Positions 15,742 to 24,208 of a stretch of 28,923 nucleotides of DNA are shown piece after piece. This stretch comes from CPC320 sp002684375. Its GTDB lineage: Bacteria > Pseudomonadota > Alphaproteobacteria > Rhodobacterales > Rhodobacteraceae. The translations under genes were made by a program, and so were the position numbers. Where the stretch lies: contig CBFIHZ010000040.1 of the NCBI GenBank assembly GCA_965662545.1, positions 1-28,923 of the forward strand, given 5' to 3'. Every line of letters starts with the position of its first letter. Within the stretch, counting starts at the first letter, position 1. Below the pieces are notes generated by a model that saw only the letters and a program-made list of their open reading frames with translations, had not been told where the DNA came from and did no database searches.

Positions 15742-16983
15742 CTATGGTAGAAGATCGTTGACCTCTTCGACCAACTCCTCTTGTAGAGCGGCCATATCGT
15801 CTGAATCACCTGTCACGATGCTTTCCATACCATCATAGAGCACCTGCGTGATCGCCAAGCCATTATCGCCAGGATATGCTATCCAGTCGCGCAGCAATCC
15901 AGACTGCTCAACAGCCGTATATTTATTTGGATTGTTGGCATAAAAATCAGTGAGTAGATCATTTGCGGCCTTGTTTGGTGGGATATACCCTGTTGTCTCA
16001 GCAACTAGGGAGGCACCGACTCCAGAGGTCGCAAATTTGACGAATTTCCAAGCCGCTTCCACTTCCGCTGGATCTTCGGATGTGGATACCATCATAACCG
16101 AGTTTCCACCGGCAGGCAGACCCATGGGTGTTCGTCCCATACCGGGGTATTTACCGGTTTTAAGTTCAAAGTCCCCCTTGGCACGTTCAATGGCGCCTAC
16201 GGCTGACGTAGACCAGAAATACATTGCCACCTCTCCGGAGTTGAACGGGACGCCTGCATCCCCTGCAGAGAGGTTTGGCATATCACATTCGCGGAAAAGC
16301 GATTTCATTTGTTCAAGGGCCGCTAAGCCGGCTTCACCGTCAAAGTTGACCTTTCCATCTTTGAGAATTGGTTCACCCTGGCTCCACATTAGGGCCTGGA
16401 AAAACCAATTTCCAGTCACGCTCCAACCCCACCACATGGGTGTTTTATAGCCGGCTTCCATGAGCTTATGGCAATTTTCGATAACTTCATCCCATGTTGT
16501 GGGAAGCTCTGTGACGCCAGCTTTGCGCAGGGCATCCATGTTGTAATATCCCACAGGCAGCGAGACGGAATATGGCAAGCCATAAACTTCGCCATTGAAC
16601 GTACCCAGCTCAAGCATTGCCTCGTGATACCCATCTTTGGCAAAGTCAGCTTCGGCTGCAATGAACGGTTCCAAGGATTTTGCAATGCCTTTTTCAACCA
16701 GCATCGCCTGCCGATTCAGGCCCTGAAATGTAACATCAGGCAGATCTCCGGCCACAGACTCACGCAGAATCGTATTGGTCCCATCTTCATAGTTTTCATA
16801 TGTCGCTCGGAACTTTACATCGATATCCGGATGTGCCTTTTTGAATTCAGGCATCATCCTTTCCATCGTGACATCAAAAAGCGCAGAATAGGCGTACCCA
16901 ACTTCGATTTCCACAGCCTGTGCTGATGTCGTTAAGGCGCCCGTTGCGAGTGCAAGAGCTGGTAATGTATTTAGGTATTTCAT
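15742..16983 (-). CDS. ABC transporter substrate-binding protein, family 1 (CUT1/UgpB-like)
   Basis: 413 residues. MKYLNTLPALALATGALTTSAQA is a secretion signal with likely cleavage after AQA; the mature protein (VEIEVGYAYSALFDV) is periplasmic. The layout (MPEFKKAHPDIDVKF, DLPDVTFQGLNRQAM, PVGYYNMDALRKAG, TTWDEV, GVPFNSGEVAMYFWST) is that of extracellular solute-binding family 1, which serves sugars, polyols and glycerol-3-phosphate. Start ATG 16983 has GGGAGG eight bases upstream. It is the fourth gene of the ATPase-permease-permease-binding protein operon; placement last among transport genes is less usual. The ligand cannot be read from the sequence. The GabT neighbour suggests an amine-bearing compound. 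Confidence 0.85.
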   Translation of the reverse strand: MKYLNTLPALALATGALTTSAQAVEIEVGYAYSALFDVTMERMMPEFKKAHPDIDVKFRATYENYEDGTNTILRESVAGDLPDVTFQGLNRQAMLVEKGIAKSLEPFIAAEADFAKDGYHEAMLELGTFNGEVYGLPYSVSLPVGYYNMDALRKAGVTELPTTWDEVIENCHKLMEAGYKTPMWWGWSVTGNWFFQALMWSQGEPILKDGKVNFDGEAGLAALEQMKSLFRECDMPNLSAGDAGVPFNSGEVAMYFWSTSAVGAIERAKGDFELKTGKYPGMGRTPMGLPAGGNSVMMVSTSEDPAEVEAAWKFVKFATSGVGASLVAETTGYIPPNKAANDLLTDFYANNPNKYTAVEQSGLLRDWIAYPGDNGLAITQVLYDGMESIVTGDSDDMAALQEELVEEVNDLLP

Positions 16984-17091
16984 GTAGTACCTCCCTTTTG
17001 ATCTGGGACCGGTGACATTATTTATCCTAAATTGGCCCCACGTTTTATCCGGCGCACTGGCTGTTAAACCAGCTCCGGAATTCTGTTGAAC

Positions 17092-17988
17092 TCATTTCAT
17101 TCCTGTCATTGTGATACCCTCGATAAAGCGTCGCTGCGCCAATAAGAAAATTATGACCAATGGCATGACTATCACCGTCGTTGCTGCCATCATTGGCCCG
17201 TATTCGTTGCCATCCATGTCCGATTTGAACATCCGCAGCCCAAGCGGTGGCGTCATCAGGTCCTTGTTGCCGGTAATGACAACACGCGGCCAGTAATAGT
17301 CGTTCCAATGGGCCACCACTGAAAAGATTCCAAACGCCAGAAGTGCGGGTATTGCCGTTGGCAGCATCACCTGCCACACAATCGAAAACTCGCTCATGCC
17401 GTCCATCCGAGCGGCATCGATTAAATCATCAGGCACGGTCATAAAAAACTGCCGCATCAGGAAGATTCCAAACACCGAGATAGACCATGGAATGATCAGG
17501 GCCCCATAGGTATTGGTCAGCCCAACCTTTGCCAGCATGATATAAAGCGGCAGTGCGATGGCGTGCACGGGTATCAGAAGACAGAAGATTACCATGCCAA
17601 ATACAACATCCCGGCCCCAAAATCTGAGTTTTGAAAGTGCATAAGCACAGGGCAACGCCACAATCACCTGAATAATAAAAATGGTCACCGTCACAAACAC
17701 CCCGTTCAACATATAGCGGACCAGAGGCGCCTCTTTGAAGGCAGCGGTATAATTGTACACGATCGGTCGCATCAGGCAGTCTTCTTCCGGGTTGCCAGCT
17801 TTAACGCAGCGCTGATCCGTCATAATTTCCTGACTGCCAAAAAAGCCACCTACATTGGCCTCGATTTCGTGGGGAGACTTAAGGGAGTAGGACAACATGA
17901 GATAAAAGGGCAGAAGCACTACGATGGCGCCCGCGAGCAATACGCCATGTTTTAAAAATTCTCCCAGCCAATTTGTACGTGCCAACAT
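17092..17988 (-). CDS. ABC transporter permease, MalG/UgpE-type
   Basis: 298 residues with a first membrane helix at about 13-34 (HGVLLAGAIVVLLPFYLML) and five more after about residue 85. The EAA loop is DAARMDGMSEFSIVW. The first periplasmic loop is extended and holds two Cys (QRCVKAGNPEEDCLM), which could form a disulfide. ATG 17988 overlaps the TGA of the upstream permease (TGATG). It is followed by 108 bp before the binding-protein gene. Confidence 0.88.
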   Translation of the reverse strand: MLARTNWLGEFLKHGVLLAGAIVVLLPFYLMLSYSLKSPHEIEANVGGFFGSQEIMTDQRCVKAGNPEEDCLMRPIVYNYTAAFKEAPLVRYMLNGVFVTVTIFIIQVIVALPCAYALSKLRFWGRDVVFGMVIFCLLIPVHAIALPLYIMLAKVGLTNTYGALIIPWSISVFGIFLMRQFFMTVPDDLIDAARMDGMSEFSIVWQVMLPTAIPALLAFGIFSVVAHWNDYYWPRVVITGNKDLMTPPLGLRMFKSDMDGNEYGPMMAATTVIVMPLVIIFLLAQRRFIEGITMTGMK

Positions 17989-18938
17989 CAGTAATGAACC
18001 CGCCTATTTACAAAGTAGACCTGTACCAGCGTAAGGATAAGCACGAAGGCCAAAAACACGATTGTGATTGCAGAGCCAATCCCCAGAAGGTTCTGTTTTA
18101 CGCCCTTCTCAAACATGGCGTAGACCATGACGTAAGTAGATTTTGACGGCCCACCTGAAGTCAGGGCCTCGACGGTATCAAAAACTTGAAACGATCTTAT
18201 CGATGAAATGGTTATCACAAAGACATTGGTCGGCCCCAGCATCGGCCATGTGACCAATTTAAACCGCTCCCAAGCGCTGTCTGCCCCATCCATATGTGCG
18301 GCCTGGTACAATTCCCGCGGGACCGAGGTTAAACCGGCCAGATAGAGCACCATATTAAAGCCAAAGCCCTGCCAGATACCAATGAAAGCGATTGTTCCCA
18401 AAGCATATTGCTTGTCACCCAGCCAGAGTGGAAATTTTTTAATGCAGGCCGCGCCATACCAAGAGGTTGCCGGTTCATAACCTAGCCATGATCCAGACAA
18501 CATACTGTGAATCCAAGATATGTCGCACCCTGACCGCAACACATCGTTGACCACTCCGACGATTGGGTTCAGTGCAAACTCCCAAACGATGGCCATAGCC
18601 AGTAAGGTTGCCATAACTGGCAAAAAGAAGACGGCTTTATAAAGTTCACCGCCGATGCGCAGGCTTGAAATCAACAGTGCAGAGCCAAGTCCAAGCGCAA
18701 CTGATATCGGCACCACCACCAAAACATAGGTCAGTGAGGCGCTGAACATTTTTTGATAACTGCGCCGACTGAACAGCTTTTCATAGTTCTCGATTCCAAC
18801 CCAGTTAAAGCTGCTGTTTCCCAAACTGTAGTCGGTCATTGACAGAGTGGCCGCCACAAACACAGGCATAATCAAAAGTAGCAGCATCAAGGCAACTGCG
18901 GGTCCGATAAACCAATAGTGCGCTCGCGACTTACCCAT
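17988..18938 (-). CDS. ABC transporter permease, MalF/UgpA-type
   Basis: 316 residues with six membrane helices, the first at about 9-32 (FIGPAVALMLLLLIMPVFVA). The EAA loop reads QAAHMDGADSAWERF. An extended periplasmic stretch between helices 3 and 4 (about 134-178) carries two Cys (one in RSGCDIS, one in AACIKK). ATG 18938 overlaps the ATPase stop (TGATG); a TTG one codon upstream is also possible. It pairs with the next permease to form the channel. Confidence 0.88.
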   Translation of the reverse strand: MGKSRAHYWFIGPAVALMLLLLIMPVFVAATLSMTDYSLGNSSFNWVGIENYEKLFSRRSYQKMFSASLTYVLVVVPISVALGLGSALLISSLRIGGELYKAVFFLPVMATLLAMAIVWEFALNPIVGVVNDVLRSGCDISWIHSMLSGSWLGYEPATSWYGAACIKKFPLWLGDKQYALGTIAFIGIWQGFGFNMVLYLAGLTSVPRELYQAAHMDGADSAWERFKLVTWPMLGPTNVFVITISSIRSFQVFDTVEALTSGGPSKSTYVMVYAMFEKGVKQNLLGIGSAITIVFLAFVLILTLVQVYFVNRRVHY

Positions 18939-20095
18939 CAATCTGACTGCCCCTGATTATGATCGGCAGAAAGGCCAAGCCTCTTGCCGTCGACCCCAAA
19001 TACGATCATCTTCCCTGGTTCGGCACTATAGCAGATGGTTTGCCCCAATTGAGCATAATCGGCCTCGGTGGGTTTGACCCTAAGCACAACCTTTTGCTCG
19101 CAACCTTCGGTCTCAAGGTGCAGAAAAACATCAGAGCCTAAATTCTCTTTGTAACTCAGCGTTCCTGAAAAACATTCCGCAGTTCCAGTTGGTTGTAAGG
19201 TCAGATGCTCAGGTCTCAGCCCAACCGATACCGGCCCCGGTGTGGCGAGCTCCAAAGTCTGATCCAGCTCAAACCCCAAGCACATGACTTTTCCTGTGTC
19301 ATCCGCCTCGCCCGGCAGGATATTCATCTTGGGGCTGCCAATAAATTCAGCGACACGGATATCATTGGGATTTTGATAAACTTCATCTGGCGGGCCCAGT
19401 TGCAATAGGTCGCCATCCATCATGACGGCAATCCGATCTGACATGGTCAACGCTTCCGCCTGGTCATGGGTCACGTAAATAAATGTCGATTGCAGGTCGC
19501 GGTGCAGCTCTGACAGTTCGGCACGCATGTGCACACGCAGACTTGCATCCAGATTGGATAACGGCTCGTCCATCAAAAAGGCGGCAGGATTGCGAACCAT
19601 TGCACGACCTAACGCAACTCGTTGGCGCTGCCCACCCGACAGCTGCCCGGGCTTCCGATTGAGAAGAGGTTCAATTTTAAGAACTGCTGCGACATTATGC
19701 ACTTCTTCTTTGATCTTGGCCATCTTGCCTGCCCGTCCTGGCACCAGATAACCTAACAGCGGCAAGCGTTCCCAAAAATCCAGATCCCGTAACCGTAGCG
19801 GCGTCATAAGGTTCTGCTGCACTGTCAAATGTGGATACAGAGCATAAGACTGAAATACCATTGCCAGATCGCGCAGGCTGGGGCGCACCTCATTCACTAA
19901 GGCACCATCGATTTCCACGTCACCCGTAGTTTGTGTCTCTAACCCGGCAATAATTCTAAGCGTGGTGGACTTACCGCATCCAGACGGACCCACCAACGTG
20001 AGGAACTCTCCATCTGCGACATCCAGATCAATGCTGTTCAAAACATTTAACGATCCGTATTTTTTTGTAACTTGGCGAAGTTTTATACCAGCCAA
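18938..20095 (-). CDS. ABC transporter ATP-binding protein, UgpC/MalK-type
   Basis: 385 residues. Walker A GPSGCGKST at 36-44, Q-loop Gln82, signature LSGGQ at 152-156, Walker B FLMDEP at 173-178 and VTHD at 208-211 are intact; a TOBE domain follows (SVGLRPEHL). Compared with SmoK there is an insert of about 20 residues at 105-128 (FWERLPLLGYLVPGRAG) in the helical region that meets the permeases. The start is a TTG at 20095, strongly supported by GGGGAGG about eight bases upstream. It is the first gene of the six-gene operon and divergent from the LysR gene. Confidence 0.9.
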   Translation of the reverse strand: MAGIKLRQVTKKYGSLNVLNSIDLDVADGEFLTLVGPSGCGKSTTLRIIAGLETQTTGDVEIDGALVNEVRPSLRDLAMVFQSYALYPHLTVQQNLMTPLRLRDLDFWERLPLLGYLVPGRAGKMAKIKEEVHNVAAVLKIEPLLNRKPGQLSGGQRQRVALGRAMVRNPAAFLMDEPLSNLDASLRVHMRAELSELHRDLQSTFIYVTHDQAEALTMSDRIAVMMDGDLLQLGPPDEVYQNPNDIRVAEFIGSPKMNILPGEADDTGKVMCLGFELDQTLELATPGPVSVGLRPEHLTLQPTGTAECFSGTLSYKENLGSDVFLHLETEGCEQKVVLRVKPTEADYAQLGQTICYSAEPGKMIVFGVDGKRLGLSADHNQGQSD

Positions 20096-20273
20096 AAGTT
20101 ATCCTCCCCTTACACATCATCCCGTCACCTTTTATTCAACGCTTGAAAACCGGAACTTTGGATTGGCTTAATGACGTGTGGTGGCTTTAAGGAGATTCTC
20201 ATCACAGATTGCAATTGCATCCGTATATTTGTAAAGTAATTTAAATTAGAGTTTAATATCAGGTTTTGTTATA
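20096..20273. promoter_or_regulatory. Divergent control region between the ABC operon and the LysR gene
   Basis: 178 bp. The strong ribosome binding site for the TTG-started ATPase gene is at 20102-20108. A perfect 10-bp palindrome TGCAATTGCA at 20210-20219 lies 54 bp before the LysR start and is a plausible LysR-type contact site in the usual divergent arrangement. The half nearer the LysR gene is AT-rich. No confident -35/-10 pair was assigned. Confidence 0.45.
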
Positions 20274-21233
20274 ATGGTCCCGTTTCGCCAACTCAGTTAT
20301 GTGGTCGCAGTAGCCGATCACGGCAGCATGCAAACGGCAGCAGAAAAAATAGCGATATCGCAGCCCGCTATAAGTGCCGCCATTAAGAAGCTTGAAACCG
20401 ATTATGGTATTAACTTATTCTTGCGGGACCGACCCCATAAACTAGTTTTAACACCGGTCGGACGTCGATTTATTGCCAGGGCAAGGCGGTTGCTTGAAAG
20501 CGCAGAAGAATTTGATCAAGCTGCACTTAATCTAGGCAAGAATTTGAGCGGCACGATACAGGTTGGGTGCTTCATGCCCACCGCGGCCTTCATTGTACCA
20601 ATCATACTTCAGGCTTTGCAGGATCGTAATCTCAATATTTCTCTGCAAGTGCATGAGGCCGATCTGGATGAATTAAATACAATGCTGGCTCAAGGAAGCA
20701 TTGATCTTGCACTGACATATAACATGTCGCCCAGCCCTTCGATTGAATTTGAAACTCTTATAGAAGAGCGACCCTATGTATTGCTGGCTAAAAGTGATCC
20801 GTTGGCAGATAAGGACGCAATCTCTCTCAATGAGCTCATTGATCGTGATATGGTTTCACTCAGTTTGCCGATTACTCAGCAGTTTTTTCTATCAGTATTT
20901 TCCCAGTTAAAGTTACGGCCGAAAATCAGACACCAGACAAAATCTTATGAACTGGCCCGTAGCCTCGTCGGTGCCGGAGAGGGCTATGCAATTATGATTA
21001 TGCGCCCGGTCACAGCAAGGGCTTATAATGGCATTGAATTGGCCTATGTTCCAATTTTAGATGATGTGCCCACAGCGCAATATGGTCTGGCCTCAATCAA
21101 ACGGGCGATCCCGACAAAACTGGTCGAAACCTTTGCTGCAGTCTGCCGTGAAACGCTGTTGCGCCAGCAGTCCGCGCGGCAGTACTTTGTGGCTTCGCCT
21201 AGAAAGATTAACTCTGACGCTGGTTACCCGTAA
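20274..21233 (+). CDS. LysR-family transcriptional regulator
   Basis: 319 residues. The N-terminal winged HTH is at about 1-60 (FRQLSYVVAVADHGSMQTAAEKIAISQPAISAAIKKLE) with the family-typical linker helix to about 85. The co-inducer domain starts at GTIQVGCFMPTA (about 94) and runs to the end with normal length. ATG 20274 has a weak CAGG upstream. It is transcribed away from the ABC-gabT-alcohol dehydrogenase operon, the standard geometry for a LysR activator of a divergent catabolic operon, so it most likely responds to the imported compound. Its 3' end converges on the GlxA-type gene with a 62-bp gap. Confidence 0.9.
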   Translation: MVPFRQLSYVVAVADHGSMQTAAEKIAISQPAISAAIKKLETDYGINLFLRDRPHKLVLTPVGRRFIARARRLLESAEEFDQAALNLGKNLSGTIQVGCFMPTAAFIVPIILQALQDRNLNISLQVHEADLDELNTMLAQGSIDLALTYNMSPSPSIEFETLIEERPYVLLAKSDPLADKDAISLNELIDRDMVSLSLPITQQFFLSVFSQLKLRPKIRHQTKSYELARSLVGAGEGYAIMIMRPVTARAYNGIELAYVPILDDVPTAQYGLASIKRAIPTKLVETFAAVCRETLLRQQSARQYFVASPRKINSDAGYP

Positions 21234-21295
21234 TAAGGCGATTGGCAGTGGCAGACACATAGCCGCTGTCGCAAAAACAAAGCCCCTTCACAGTA

Positions 21296-22420
21296 CTAAA
21301 AGTGTTGGTCCGATAGAGCGAATTGAGGCCGCGTAAGATCCCTGACTGCTTTTGGTGAACGCCCAAATACTTTTTTGTAACTTCTGCCAAAGTGGGATTG
21401 GTTTTCATAGCCACAGGCAAGGGCGATCTCGGCGATGGGCATTTTAGTTTGCTCAATCAGTTCACGGGCTCGATTAAGACGAAGTTTTTGATAATATCTA
21501 TTTGGTGGCTCAAATCCGTTCCGCGCNNNNNNNNNTTGCTCAATCAGTTCACGGGCTCGATTAAGACGAAGTTTTTGATAATATCTATTTGGTGGCTCAA
21601 ATCCGTTCCGCGAAAAAATCCGCTCGATTTGACGGCTCGAAAACCCCAAACGCTGCGCTAATTCATCTACTGAAATTGGAGTCTCGATATTTGCCATCAT
21701 AATATCTAATGCTTTGCGGAACCTTTCATCTTCACAAATGATCGCATCTCCTCCCAACATCTGAACCGATGATCCACTGCGCCTGCCGCTCGCGATAAAA
21801 TGGTTGCAGACCTCACCACTCAATCTCGGCCCACATATTTTTTCAATAAATCCCAGGATAAGGTCAAAGGACGCAAGTTCTCCCGCACAACTGGTCGTAG
21901 GGCCATCTACATCAAAAAGTACATTTATGAAGTCTATACTTGGAAATTTTTCACGCAACGGTCCAATGGTTTTCCAGTGAGCAGCACACCTCCTGTTCTT
22001 GATCAAACCAGCGGTGGCGGCCAGTGCAGATGACGCGCCAAGGGCAAAGACTGGCACTGAAAAACGCGTAAGGTTTCGCAAGAAGTCGTGCAGTAGTGCC
22101 GTGTCCCCCGCAGCGATTGTCTGACCGCAGCACAAAATGGCAAGGTCAGGTCGGAGCCGCACTTTTTGGTGGTTAAAAACCTCTATGGACGACGTTTGGC
22201 AAGGGACGGGCACCCCGGCGCTTGTCACTGGATTTTTCTCGGTTATCGAGACCAGAGTAAGGTTAAATTTTTCCCAACCAAGTAATTTATTTGCCTGCTG
22301 GAAAGGCTCGAGTGTGGTTGAAATAGTTGTTAGTGAGACACCCTCTGCAATCAGAATTACCACCTTTGTTTTCGTCTGGCTGGCCTGACAATGCGGAGTT
22401 TCTGAAAATGGTGCGTTCAC
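21296..22420 (-). CDS. GlxA-family regulator (DJ-1/PfpI domain plus AraC-type HTH), interrupted by an assembly gap
   Basis: The N-terminal part, about residues 18-200 (KVVILIAEGVSLTTISTTLEPF...), is a DJ-1/PfpI-like class I amidotransferase-fold domain. The C-terminus is the AraC/XylS double HTH (SVDELAQRLGFSSRQIERIF and PIAEIALACGYENQSHFGRSYKKVFG). The family includes GbdR/ArgR-like regulators of quaternary amine and amino acid catabolism. As given, 374 codons include three unknown residues and a repeated block; removing one copy plus the Ns (87 bp, in frame) restores a normal protein of about 345 residues. It follows the URO-D-like gene by 9 bp in the same direction and probably regulates it. 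Confidence 0.85.
   Translation of the reverse strand: MNAPFSETPHCQASQTKTKVVILIAEGVSLTTISTTLEPFQQANKLLGWEKFNLTLVSITEKNPVTSAGVPVPCQTSSIEVFNHQKVRLRPDLAILCCGQTIAAGDTALLHDFLRNLTRFSVPVFALGASSALAATAGLIKNRRCAAHWKTIGPLREKFPSIDFINVLFDVDGPTTSCAGELASFDLILGFIEKICGPRLSGEVCNHFIASGRRSGSSVQMLGGDAIICEDERFRKALDIMMANIETPISVDELAQRLGFSSRQIERIFSRNGFEPPNRYYQKLRLNRARELIEQXXXARNGFEPPNRYYQKLRLNRARELIEQTKMPIAEIALACGYENQSHFGRSYKKVFGRSPKAVRDLTRPQFALSDQHF
21449..21612. repeat. Perfect 77-bp direct duplication around a 9-N gap (assembly artefact)
   Basis: Bases 21449-21525 and 21536-21612 are identical, separated by one C and nine Ns. The duplication sits inside the AraC-type HTH and repeats its first recognition block. 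A contig join that failed to merge overlapping ends explains it best; the coding frame happens to be kept because the added length is 87 bp. Confidence 0.9.
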
Positions 22421-22429
22421 GACAGCCCC

Positions 22430-23785
22430 CTACAAACCGGCCTGCTCATCATTAGTCTCCGGCAGCACTTCGTGAGTGGAAACACGTCGCTTGAAAGAAG
22501 GGTCTTTATAAGCCTCATTCAAAATGAGTTCGACCAATTCAAACTGTGTTTCCCCGTTTACATCTTCAAAGTAGACATGGCTTGGCCACGGCTCGTTTAC
22601 AAAGTTGTTGGTGGGCAAATCAATAGTTTCACAGACAGTTTTTATGGAATTCACATAAGATTTTGCAGCGTCTGTTAAATCTATTTTTGCTTGATCCAGA
22701 TCATCGATGCTGTTGCGGTCAATCTCACAAGATCCAATGCCAGTTGTTAGTGGGATATTACGTTTGATTGACTGGTCTTGATAGAAAGTAACATCGACCT
22801 TATCGGCCTCAAGCCGCATTACAAAACCCTTACAAACACTCACCTTTAGCTCCGTAAGTTCTAGTAAATCCACCCCAGATGGAGGCGCGTCACTAACTGC
22901 TTTACGTCTTGAGCCGCGAGTTTTCTTCTTAACTTGGGAAACGTAATCACCGCGATAATTACAATCAAAGACCCGAGATCCCCACGGGCGTCCCCGCTCC
23001 ATCTGCTGGATCGAGCGGATCGACATGGACTTGCAATTTTCCGGACCTATGAAAAAGGGAGAACCAGAGGCATCTGACAGCTCAACCCATCCATTAGGGA
23101 ACGTGGCCATATGATGGTCTATCCAAGGTCCGAGCACCTTGTCTGCCAGATGATTTAACAAATCATTTACCCTGTCCGGATTGTGTACGACGTCTGACAA
23201 AAGGGGCTCCTGACCATATATATCGGCGGCCAAGCTATAGGGTGCGGAGATTTGAAGCAGCGGTTCCATGCCGGTAAGTTCTTCCGTCACCCGTAAAATA
23301 TCATCTATAATTTTTGGTATACCGGTCGAAAAGTCCGGGGTTTGCAGATTAAACCAATTGTCTTTGTTGATCAGTGTGACATCGGGGTCAGAGCCGGGTG
23401 GAAACTTGTCAGGGTACATCATCGTTTGGCCAAGAATTTCACATGAAAAAGCATAGAGTGCCCATGTCATATATAGCTTTTTCATTCCCAAAAGGCGACT
23501 GACAGCGAGGTTTGCGCGCACGTAACGGTACGGATCGGTTTTGTAGTATTCCGCAGACTGGATACCATATAAATCATTCAGTACCGCAAGTGCCAACATA
23601 TGGACTGATGCCGTTGCATGAATTTCATTCGCCGGGGCGAGCACAGCAAAGTTATCATCAAACTCGCCCGAAATAGCGGCATCAAAAACCTCTACCATTT
23701 CTTTTTTGGCGCCTAAATCTCCTGATTGCCAACGTGACAAGAGATGCAGTCCGTGCGGATAAGTATAGTCTTCTATTCTGATCAT
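22430..23785 (-). CDS. Uroporphyrinogen decarboxylase-like (URO-D/MtaA-type) protein of unknown substrate
   Basis: 451 residues. The central part (PKIIDDILRVTEELTGMEPLLQISAPYSLAADI, then VVHNPDRVNDLLNHLADKVLGPWIDHH and VELSDASGSPFFIGPENC) has the look of the URO-D superfamily TIM barrel, which includes both HemE and corrinoid-linked methyltransferases such as MtaA and MtgB. It lacks the N-terminal HemE arginine motif, and its C-terminal 150 residues are unlike HemE, so heme synthesis is unlikely. A methyltransferase-like role on a methylated amine is possible given the GlxA-type regulator beside it, but no corrinoid protein gene is visible. ATG 23785 has only a weak ribosome binding site. Confidence 0.55.
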   Translation of the reverse strand: MIRIEDYTYPHGLHLLSRWQSGDLGAKKEMVEVFDAAISGEFDDNFAVLAPANEIHATASVHMLALAVLNDLYGIQSAEYYKTDPYRYVRANLAVSRLLGMKKLYMTWALYAFSCEILGQTMMYPDKFPPGSDPDVTLINKDNWFNLQTPDFSTGIPKIIDDILRVTEELTGMEPLLQISAPYSLAADIYGQEPLLSDVVHNPDRVNDLLNHLADKVLGPWIDHHMATFPNGWVELSDASGSPFFIGPENCKSMSIRSIQQMERGRPWGSRVFDCNYRGDYVSQVKKKTRGSRRKAVSDAPPSGVDLLELTELKVSVCKGFVMRLEADKVDVTFYQDQSIKRNIPLTTGIGSCEIDRNSIDDLDQAKIDLTDAAKSYVNSIKTVCETIDLPTNNFVNEPWPSHVYFEDVNGETQFELVELILNEAYKDPSFKRRVSTHEVLPETNDEQAGL

Positions 23786-24208
23786 AGTATGAAAAGCTTT
23801 CTGCTATCTGAACATTTATGGCATCCATGTGTTCCTTACACATCTTCACACAAAACACCCTTACCCAGCGCTTGGAAGCCGCAGCATCACAAACTTATTT
23901 TAATAGACATATTTAAAAGTGGAGTGATGATGTATACCCAATATTGAAAAAACATTATACCCATTTCAGGGTCCAGTAATGAACAAGTTCATAAAAAATT
24001 ATATCATGTCAAAATATCGAAAAATTTGGTTATTATGACAAATAAATTACTATTTACTGATTAAATATCAAAAATTTATTATTGGATGGAATATTCTGAC
24101 TGTAAGCGAAAAATATGTCAATTTTAGGCTATAAAGACACTTGATCAAAAAGAGGTACAATAGGCCGTTTTCACCGTAAAAGTTATGGTCTTTTTAAGTT
24201 TAAAAAAC
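23786..24208. other. AT-rich intergenic stretch without a gene
   Basis: About 420 bp, markedly AT-rich from about 23960 to 24110 (many A/T runs). It must hold the promoter of the minus-strand URO-D-like operon and the end of the pit message. I see no open frame, RNA fold or clear terminator worth naming. Confidence 0.5.

Noticed and set aside
21449..21612. Long direct repeat that could be read as a mobile-element duplication
   Set aside because: The copies are perfect, flank a run of Ns and fall inside one HTH domain; an assembly join explains them better than transposition.
22430..23785. Assignment as hemE (heme synthesis)
   Set aside because: The HemE N-terminal substrate-binding arginine motif is not seen, the protein is about 100 residues longer, and the context is catabolic and regulatory.
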